Assembly: GCA_017989575.1 (NCBI GenBank)
Contig: JAGNPP010000202.1
Span: 1-5,065, forward strand
Reading direction: 5' to 3'
Source: Chryseobacterium sp.
Lineage (GTDB): Bacteria; Bacteroidota; Bacteroidia; Flavobacteriales; Weeksellaceae
Length of the DNA stretch: 5,065 nucleotides
The notes beneath the pieces were generated by a model. The model was not told where the DNA came from. It searched no databases and was given only the letters and a program-made list of their open reading frames with translations. Shown here piece after piece: positions 1 to 3,800 of the stretch. The position numbers and the translations under genes were made by a program. Every line of letters begins with the position of its first letter. Position 1 is the first letter of the stretch.

Positions 1-25
1 TTTGTGGTTTTATTTAGTTTACTAT

Positions 26-68
26 AAAAATAATAAAAAATCCTGTAAAAATAATGTTTTACAGGATT
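26..68 (-). terminator. Rho-independent terminator of pheS
   Basis: A perfect 12-bp inverted repeat (39-50 paired with 57-68, arms AATCCTGTAAAA and TTTTACAGGATT) encloses a six-base loop. Read on the minus strand the stem is followed by six T residues (40-35) and further T-rich sequence. It starts 23 bases past the pheS stop codon, so it should end the pheS transcript. On the plus strand the stem is followed by mixed sequence, so it is probably one-directional. Bases 1-25 hold nothing recognisable. Confidence 0.85.
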
Positions 69-90
69 AATATTTCATAAAAATAATTAA

Positions 91-1101
91 TTATAATGAT
101 TTAAACTGTTCCAGCATTCTTTTGTCATTTTCAAAGAACATGCGGATGTCGCTCATTTGGTAAAGCAACATTACGATTCTCTCTATTCCCATTCCGAAAG
201 CATATCCGGAGAATTTATCCGGGTCGATGTTCACGTTTTTAAGAACTGCAGGATCTACCATTCCACACCCCATAATTTCCAACCAACCAGTTCCTTTTGT
301 GATTCTGTAATCCGTCTCGGAGTTCAATCCCCAATAAACATCAACCTCCGCACTTGGCTCTGTAAAAGGGAAATAAGAAGGTCTCATTCTGATTTTCGAT
401 TTTCCGAAAAGTTCCGTCGTGAAGAATTGAATCGTTTGTTTAAGGTCTGCAAAACTTACATTTTCATCAATATAAAGTCCTTCAATCTGATGGAAAATAC
501 AGTGCGAACGCGAAGAAACAGCCTCATTACGGAAAACTCTTCCTGGAGAAAGAATTCTCATCGGCGGTTCGTTGTTTTCCATATGTCGGATTTGAACGGA
601 CGAAGTGTGCGTTCTCAGCAAAACATCTGGATTTTGCTCGATGAAAAACGTATCCTGCATATCTCTCGCTGGATGATATTCCGGAAGGTTCAATGCGGTA
701 AAGTTATGCCAATCGTCTTCAATCTCAGGGCCGTCTGCAACAGCAAAACCAATGGATTTGAAGATTTCAATAATTCTATTTTTAACCAAGTTGATTGGAT
801 GACGAGATCCCAATTCCATAGGAAAACCTGGTCTTGTAAGATCTTCTTTCTCCAGAATGATTTTACTTTCCGACGAAGATTTCAAATCCTCAAGTTTTTC
901 GTTGATAGCGTTTCTCAGGATATTGATCTTCTGTCCAAAATCTTTTTTCTGCTCGTTGGGAATTTGCTTCAAAGAATCGTAGAAATCGTTCATAATTCCT
1001 TTCTTTCCATTGAATTTGAGACGGAATTGTTCTATCTCATCTTTCGCAGAAGATTGGAAATTTTGTACTTCTAATAGCAGGTCATCAATTTTCTCTAGCA
1101 T
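91..1101 (-). CDS. pheS: Phenylalanine--tRNA ligase alpha subunit
   Basis: Catalytic subunit of the cytoplasmic alpha2beta2 enzyme that charges tRNA-Phe with phenylalanine at the cost of ATP. The 336 residues are close to the usual length (E. coli 327). Residues 1-85 form the charged helical coiled-coil arm that contacts tRNA. The class II catalytic core follows: motif 1 around 98-130 (GSRHPINLVKNRI, then DGPEIEDDWHNF), motif 2 at about 183-209 with GRVFRNE (187-193) and FHQIEGL, the conserved GCGMV at 278-282, and motif 3 around 299-312 with GYAFGMGIER. The frame is intact from ATG to TAA. The chosen ATG begins the typical N-terminal helix and lies 23 bases after a good -7 box. pheT, the beta subunit, is not adjacent; separate pheS and pheT loci are, to my knowledge, normal in Bacteroidota. 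It is monocistronic here, bounded by terminators on both sides. No T-box or attenuator leader is visible; the 5' UTR seems under 20 bases. Confidence 0.98.
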   Translation of the reverse strand: MLEKIDDLLLEVQNFQSSAKDEIEQFRLKFNGKKGIMNDFYDSLKQIPNEQKKDFGQKINILRNAINEKLEDLKSSSESKIILEKEDLTRPGFPMELGSRHPINLVKNRIIEIFKSIGFAVADGPEIEDDWHNFTALNLPEYHPARDMQDTFFIEQNPDVLLRTHTSSVQIRHMENNEPPMRILSPGRVFRNEAVSSRSHCIFHQIEGLYIDENVSFADLKQTIQFFTTELFGKSKIRMRPSYFPFTEPSAEVDVYWGLNSETDYRITKGTGWLEIMGCGMVDPAVLKNVNIDPDKFSGYAFGMGIERIVMLLYQMSDIRMFFENDKRMLEQFKSL

Positions 1102-1124
1102 TGGTTATAATAAATTATAGAGTG

Positions 1125-1132
1125 CAAAAATA
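1125..1132 (-). promoter_or_regulatory. pheS promoter, -7 box TATTTTTG
   Basis: On the minus strand TATTTTTG matches the Bacteroidota -7 consensus TAnnTTTG exactly and ends 23 bases before the pheS ATG, predicting a leader of roughly 17 bases. No TTG is visible at the expected -33 position, which falls in the T-rich tail of the upstream yceI terminator. The box sits in a 15-base sequence (1125-1139) that recurs exactly in the yjdM promoter (3530-3544). Confidence 0.6.
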
Positions 1133-1137
1133 CGATT

Positions 1138-1175
1138 TTAAAATAAAAAAATCTGCCTTTTCGCGAAGCAGATTT
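1138..1175 (-). terminator. Rho-independent terminator of the yceI gene
   Basis: The arms AAATCTGC (1149-1156) and GCAGATTT (1168-1175) pair over 8 bp. Two more A-T pairs can form inside past a bulged C (1157), and the loop contains CGCG. On the minus strand the stem runs into seven T residues, an A and four more Ts. It lies about 47 bases beyond the yceI stop and just upstream of the pheS promoter box, so it should separate the two transcripts. Confidence 0.8.
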
Positions 1176-1186
1176 CAATTTTTAAT

Positions 1187-1221
1187 CTTGAGTCTCAAGT
1201 CTTGTCTCTAGTTTCTGCAAG
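1187..1221. repeat. Degenerate heptamer tract, five units (CTnnAGT-like)
   Basis: Read on the plus strand in sevens, the sequence gives CTTGAGT, CTCAAGT, CTTGTCT, CTAGTTT and CTGCAAG: every unit starts with CT and four of five end in T. The first two units also form an inverted repeat (CTTGAG-T-CTCAAG). The tract fills the gap between the yceI stop codon (starting at 1222) and its terminator, so it would be transcribed as 3' UTR. Function unknown. The periodicity was found by eye and is imperfect. Confidence 0.45.
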
Positions 1222-1881
1222 TTATTTTTTCTCATTAGCTTTCACTTTCATCTGAACGTTGATTTCATTTTTAATCAAACCTTCCGCTGTCGGCATTTGA
1301 AATTTGATTCCAAACTCATCTCTGTTGATGTCTTTGGGTTCTGTTGCAATCATCAATTCTCCATCTTTCACTTTTACATTAGCATTGAAGGTGAAAGGTT
1401 TTGTAATACCTTTCAAAGTTAGATTTCCATCCAAAATAGTGTTGTAGTCGCTTCCTGCAAGTCCTTCCGAAACTTTTGTGATTTCGTAAGAAGCATTGGG
1501 GAATTTTGCGGTGTCAAAAAAATCTGCACTTTTGAGATGTCCCAGAAGTTTTCCATTAGATTCTGCTTCTTTCAAATCCTCATTGGTGATGGAGTTCATA
1601 TCGATCACGAATTGTCCGCTTTCCAATTTGTTCTCTTTCACGGTCACTTCGCCACTTTCAAATTTTAAATGTCCGATGTGGCTGGTATTATCAGATTTCA
1701 CAACTTTAAAACCTTTCCACTCTGCTTTACTATTAAGTGTGTCCACAACATAAACTTGTCCGTCAGATGTTGTCAAAACATCGTTAGATTCGCTGGTTAC
1801 AGGTTTGTCTTTTCCACAAGAAATGATGAAAACCGAAGCGGAAATCAATAAAATTGCGGAGATTAAAGTTGTCTTTTTCAT
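1222..1881 (-). CDS. YceI-family lipoprotein (lipocalin-like)
   Basis: A 219-residue envelope protein. The N-terminus MKKTTLISAILLIS begins a lipoprotein signal peptide ending in a lipobox IIS-C with the modified cysteine at residue 22, so the mature protein should be lipid-anchored. Residues about 43-216 match the YceI fold: YVVDTLNSKAEWKG at the start, a central SADFFDTAKFPNASYEI segment, then DGNLTLKGITKPFTFNANV and the closing strands. Family members form an extended beta-barrel that, in a characterised Thermus protein, binds a polyisoprenoid chain; the ligand here is unknown. Residues 23-26 after the cysteine read GKDK, only a partial match to the K-(D/E)2 surface-export signal described for Capnocytophaga lipoproteins, so surface or periplasmic location is undecided. 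The ATG was chosen because it directly precedes the signal peptide. The gene is transcribed alone, divergently from the ABC ATPase gene. The family assignment is firm, the physiological role is not. Confidence 0.93.
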   Translation of the reverse strand: MKKTTLISAILLISASVFIISCGKDKPVTSESNDVLTTSDGQVYVVDTLNSKAEWKGFKVVKSDNTSHIGHLKFESGEVTVKENKLESGQFVIDMNSITNEDLKEAESNGKLLGHLKSADFFDTAKFPNASYEITKVSEGLAGSDYNTILDGNLTLKGITKPFTFNANVKVKDGELMIATEPKDINRDEFGIKFQMPTAEGLIKNEINVQMKVKANEKK

Positions 1882-1919
1882 AATGAAATTTTTAAATAAT
1901 GCCTAAATTTGTGTTTTTG

Positions 1920-1948
1920 CTAAAATAATAAAATTATTACGATTTCAA
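1920..1948 (-). promoter_or_regulatory. Candidate yceI promoter (TTG-N18-TATTTTAG)
   Basis: On the minus strand a TTG at 1948-1946 is followed after 18 bases by TATTTTAG (1927-1920), seven of eight positions of TAnnTTTG. The predicted transcript would start near 1914, giving a leader of about 30 bases. The promoter lies back to back with that of the divergent ABC gene, the two boxes sitting within about 40 bp. No operator palindrome was recognised between them. Confidence 0.45.
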
Positions 1949-1952
1949 CCAC

Positions 1953-1960
1953 TAATTTTG
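1953..1960 (+). promoter_or_regulatory. ABC ATPase gene promoter, -7 box TAATTTTG
   Basis: TAATTTTG is an exact TAnnTTTG match ending only four bases before the ATG at 1965. If transcription starts the usual 5-7 bases downstream, the mRNA would begin at or next to the start codon. No clear TTG lies at the matching -33 position. A second exact box, TAAATTTG at 1904-1911, could give a leader of about 48 bases, but it also lacks a -33 partner. Confidence 0.5.
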
Positions 1961-1964
1961 CAAG

Positions 1965-2903
1965 ATGTTGTTAGAAGTTAAAAACCTGTATTTCAATTAT
2001 CAGACCGATAAACCATTGTTTCAAAATCTTAATCTGAATGTGGATGAAGGTCAAATTATCGCTTTGGTAGGCGAAAGTGGCTGTGGAAAATCAACTTTAC
2101 TAAGTTTGATTTACGGTTTGATAGATTGGCAAAGTGGCGACATTTTGTTTGAAGGCGAAAAACTGTTCGGACCAAAAGGCAATCTCGTTCCAGGCGAATC
2201 TCAAATGAAATTCGTAGCGCAAAATTATGATTTGATGCCTTACGGAACGGTTTACGACAATGTTGGAAAATTCATTTCTAATATCAATCTCAAAGAGAAA
2301 AAAGAAAAAGTAGAAGAATTGTTGGACGTCGTTGGTTTGACAGAATTTGCGAAAGTGATTCCAAAGAATCTGAGTGGCGGACAACAGCAGAGAGTTGCAA
2401 TTGCAAGAGCTTTGGCGGTTCTTCCGAAAATGCTTTTGCTTGATGAGCCTTTCAGTAATCTTGATTTTTCCAGAAAATTTGAGTTGAGGGAAAAGCTTTT
2501 TAATTATGTCAAAGAAAATAATCTCAGTTTGATAATTTCGACGCACAATTTGGAGGAAGTTTTGCCTTGGGCAGACAAAATTGTCGTTTTGCAACAGGGA
2601 AGATTAATTCAAAATGATTCTCCGAAAGAAACTTATGAAAATCCTTACAATGATTATGTGGCGAGGCTTCTCGGCGAGGTCAATATTTTCACAGACGAAG
2701 AAAAATCTCAACTGAATTTAAAGAAAACCAATTACTTCCCACATCAAATTGAAATTGCCGAAAGTGGAGTAGAAGCAAACGTTTCTGACAGCCGCTTCGC
2801 AGGTTCTCATTATAGAAACAAATTGTTGATTAATGATAAGTCAATCATTATTTATACAAATGAATTTCTGCAAGGGAAAGTCAATCTTGAATTTTGTGGA
2901 TAA
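1965..2903 (+). CDS. ABC transporter ATP-binding protein (PotA/FbpC-like)
   Basis: A 312-residue cytoplasmic ATPase that would power a membrane transporter. All nucleotide-binding elements are intact: Walker A GESGCGKST (36-44), Q-loop glutamine 86 in FVAQNYDLMPYGTVYDNV, signature LSGGQ (136-140), Walker B MLLLDEP (156-162) with catalytic E161, D-loop SNLD (164-167) and switch histidine H194 in ISTHNLEE. After the ATPase domain (about 1-235) comes a tail of roughly 65 residues with FPHQIEIAE and a later RFAGSHYRNKLLI, resembling the TOBE domain of the spermidine, iron(III) and molybdate importers (PotA, FbpC, ModC). The substrate cannot be read from the sequence. No permease or binding-protein gene lies beside it, so it is an orphan ATPase whose partner must be elsewhere. 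The ATG is fixed by the first beta strand (LLEVKNLYFNY), which starts at residue 2. No Shine-Dalgarno sequence is present, and no convincing terminator separates the gene from the RNA locus downstream. Confidence 0.93.
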   Translation: MLLEVKNLYFNYQTDKPLFQNLNLNVDEGQIIALVGESGCGKSTLLSLIYGLIDWQSGDILFEGEKLFGPKGNLVPGESQMKFVAQNYDLMPYGTVYDNVGKFISNINLKEKKEKVEELLDVVGLTEFAKVIPKNLSGGQQQRVAIARALAVLPKMLLLDEPFSNLDFSRKFELREKLFNYVKENNLSLIISTHNLEEVLPWADKIVVLQQGRLIQNDSPKETYENPYNDYVARLLGEVNIFTDEEKSQLNLKKTNYFPHQIEIAESGVEANVSDSRFAGSHYRNKLLINDKSIIIYTNEFLQGKVNLEFCG

Positions 2904-2929
2904 GATATGGATAACTTATAGATTTTCAG

Positions 2930-2960
2930 TTTGTTGAATTGAAAATAATTTCTAATTTTG
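2930..2960 (+). promoter_or_regulatory. Consensus promoter of the intergenic small RNA
   Basis: TTTG (2930-2933), a 19-base spacer and TAATTTTG (2953-2960) match the Bacteroidota -33/-7 consensus perfectly; it is the best promoter in the window. The predicted start is near 2966. No protein start with a plausible product follows on the plus strand before the T9 tract, so the promoter points to a noncoding transcript. Confidence 0.7.
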
Positions 2961-2965
2961 CTAAA

Positions 2966-3080
2966 CGAAAATACATCAGGAAATTTTTGGTTAATTCTCT
3001 TTCTGCCCCTAAGGACCGAAATTAGCGCAAGCAATCAAAGTCTTTGAAAGTCGACCCTGCCAAATTTTTCCTTTTTTTTT
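2966..3080 (+). ncRNA. Predicted small RNA, possibly flavobacterial 6S RNA
   Basis: This stretch of about 115 bases has no credible coding frame but shows a complete transcription unit: a perfect promoter just upstream, a foldable body and a closing T9 tract (3072-3080). The ends pair as a long stem: 2979-2990 (GGAAATTTTTGG) with 3060-3071 (CCAAATTTTTCC), ten pairs interrupted by two U-U mismatches. Inside, CTTTC (2999-3003) can pair with GAAAG (3046-3050), AAGGAC (3011-3016) with GTCTT (3040-3044) over one bulged G, and an apical hairpin at 3021-3035 has a GCAA tetraloop. An unpaired pyrimidine-rich TGCCCCT (3004-3010) lies on the 5' side. A single long irregular hairpin with a closing stem and an inner bubble is the architecture of 6S RNA, which binds RNA polymerase holoenzyme; Rfam has a flavobacterial version (6S-Flavo). 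The existence of an RNA here is well supported; the 6S identity rests on architecture and size only. I see no match to the SRP RNA core. Confidence 0.6.
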
Positions 3081-3091
3081 GTTCAATATAT

Positions 3092-3170
3092 AAAAAGGCT
3101 TCGACTCCGCTCAGCCTGACAATTAATATTAAACTTGTCACACTGAGCGGAGTCGAAGTGTTTTATTTTT
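3092..3170. terminator. Bidirectional terminator formed by a REP-like palindrome
   Basis: The palindrome at 3099-3158 is followed on the plus strand by a T-rich stretch (3161-3180) and on the minus strand by five T residues (3096-3092). It therefore looks able to end yjdM transcripts from the right, whose stop lies 20 bases away, and any transcription from the ABC/small-RNA side. The dual role is inferred from position. Confidence 0.7.
3099..3158. repeat. Dispersed palindromic (REP-like) repeat
   Basis: Arms CTTCGACTCCGCTCAG (3099-3114) and CTGAGCGGAGTCGAAG (3143-3158) are perfectly complementary over 16 bp. After a 2-by-2 mismatch, TGACAA (3117-3122) pairs with TTGTCA (3135-3140), leaving a 12-base loop. 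The arms are much richer in G+C than the surrounding DNA. I recall near-identical arms scattered through intergenic regions of Chryseobacterium and related genomes, which fits a REP-type element. Only one copy lies in this window, so its dispersed nature is knowledge rather than observation. Confidence 0.75.
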
Positions 3171-3178
3171 TCTTTTTA

Positions 3179-3511
3179 TTAAGCTTTTCTCACAAACTCA
3201 GACTTCAAAGCCATCGATCCAAAACCATCAATTTTACAATCGATATTGTGGTCACTTTCCGGTCTCAATCTAATGTTTTTAACTTTCGTTCCAGCTTTGA
3301 TATCTTTCGGAGCACCTTTCACAGGAAGGTCTTTGATGACAATCACAGAATCTCCGTTTTGCAATTCCTTGCCAAGAGAATCGAAAATTTTGCCTTCCGT
3401 AGAAACTTCCGCTGGGTCCCATTCGTAGAAGCATTGGGAACAAACCTGCAGGTTATCTTGTTCGTAAGTGAATTCGGATTGGCATTTTGGGCAAAGAATG
3501 GTGTCGCTCAT
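3179..3511 (-). CDS. yjdM: YjdM/PhnA-family zinc-ribbon protein
   Basis: A 110-residue cytoplasmic protein matching the family over its full length (E. coli YjdM is about 111). The N-terminal zinc ribbon has cysteines 7, 10, 24 and 27 (CPKC and CSQC). The C-terminal half is the KOW-like beta domain with GDSVIVIKDLPVKG (53-66), then the family's conserved ending HNIDCKIDGFGSMALKSEFV (88-107). It was once called PhnA because it lies near the E. coli phosphonate genes, but it is not the phosphonoacetate hydrolase of that name and no phosphonate genes occur here. The biochemical role is unknown. The ATG lies 18 bases after a good -7 box and five codons before the first zinc cysteines, so the start is secure. 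It is monocistronic, divergent from the TPR gene, and ends at the palindromic terminator. Confidence 0.95.
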   Translation of the reverse strand: MSDTILCPKCQSEFTYEQDNLQVCSQCFYEWDPAEVSTEGKIFDSLGKELQNGDSVIVIKDLPVKGAPKDIKAGTKVKNIRLRPESDHNIDCKIDGFGSMALKSEFVRKA

Positions 3512-3529
3512 AGTTTTTATTTAATTTTT

Positions 3530-3560
3530 CAAAAATACGATTTTCCAGATATAAGTACAA
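3530..3560 (-). promoter_or_regulatory. yjdM promoter (TTG-N20-TATTTTTG)
   Basis: On the minus strand TTG at 3560-3558 is followed after 20 bases by TATTTTTG (3537-3530), an exact TAnnTTTG box. The predicted leader is about 12 bases. Bases 3530-3544 are identical to 1125-1139 at the pheS promoter. Confidence 0.65.
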
Positions 3561-3611
3561 TTTACAATTTGTGAATTACGATTTATGTGTTAAATTTTAC
3601 TTTTTAGAGTG
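3556..3611. repeat. Degenerate heptamer tract, eight units (TAnnnTT-like)
   Basis: Read in sevens on the plus strand the units are TACAATT, TACAATT, TGTGAAT, TACGATT, TATGTGT, TAAATTT, TACTTTT and TAGAGTG. Seven of eight begin with TA and the first two are identical. The tract lies between the divergent yjdM and TPR genes and overlaps the yjdM -33 element. In A+T-rich DNA part of this could be chance. Function unknown. Confidence 0.4.
3568..3598 (+). promoter_or_regulatory. Possible distal promoter of the TPR gene
   Basis: TTTG (3568-3571), a 19-base spacer and TAAATTTT (3591-3598) match the Bacteroidota consensus except for the last base of the -7 box. It would give a leader of nearly 200 bases. 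It lies inside the heptamer tract, so the match may be accidental. Confidence 0.25.
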
Positions 3612-3628
3612 AAAACATTTGATTTTTC

Positions 3629-3660
3629 TTGCTATCTGTGAAAAATAATTCTAATTTTTG
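3629..3660 (+). promoter_or_regulatory. Likely promoter of the TPR gene
   Basis: TTG (3629-3631), 20 bases, then TAATTTTTG (3652-3660), which is the -7 consensus with one extra T. Transcription would start near 3666, leaving an A+T-rich leader of about 135 bases before the ATG. I found no stable hairpin, upstream ORF or riboswitch-like fold in that leader. Confidence 0.45.
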
Positions 3661-3800
3661 CGAAGTATTGTTGCGTTTTTATTAATTTTAAAGGTTAATT
3701 GTTGTTATTTATTTATAAAAATGCCTTTTACTCAATAGATATTTGATTTGAAGTAAAAAATATTAGTGCTTACTATAAAACACAAAAAACACAAATCCTG

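Noticed and set aside
157..1074. Long plus-strand open frame of 305 codons opposite pheS
   Set aside because: It lies wholly antisense to an unmistakable pheS gene, its translation is rich in R, S, F and I with no recognisable domain, and no promoter precedes it. It is a by-product of pheS codon use.
91..1881. pheS and yceI as one operon
   Set aside because: They share a strand, but a good terminator (1138-1175) and a separate -7 box for pheS (1125-1132) lie between them.
2100..2594. Minus-strand 164-codon frame inside the ABC ATPase gene
   Set aside because: Antisense shadow of a complete ABC domain; the translation is compositionally skewed (many F, I, N and R residues).
2904..2965. A separate terminator for the ABC gene
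   Set aside because: Only a 5-bp ATAAG/CTTAT pairing without a clean T tract is present, too weak to report; transcription may read on to the T9 tract or the palindrome.
2852..3034. Minus-strand 60-codon frame over the ABC gene end and small-RNA region
   Set aside because: It overlaps the ABC C-terminus and the promoter and body of the predicted RNA, has no promoter of its own and shows no protein-like features.
3179..3511. Phosphonate degradation function for the PhnA-like gene
   Set aside because: The name is historical; the protein is the YjdM zinc-ribbon family, not phosphonoacetate hydrolase, and no C-P lyase genes are nearby.
3044..3574. Plus-strand open frame of 176 codons across the palindrome and yjdM
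   Set aside because: It starts inside the predicted small RNA, passes through the T9 tract and palindrome and then runs antisense to yjdM; the product is low-complexity with no known domain.
3661..3800. Riboswitch or leader peptide upstream of the TPR gene
   Set aside because: The leader is A+T-rich with no stable stem I could find, no conserved aptamer sequence and no convincing short ORF.
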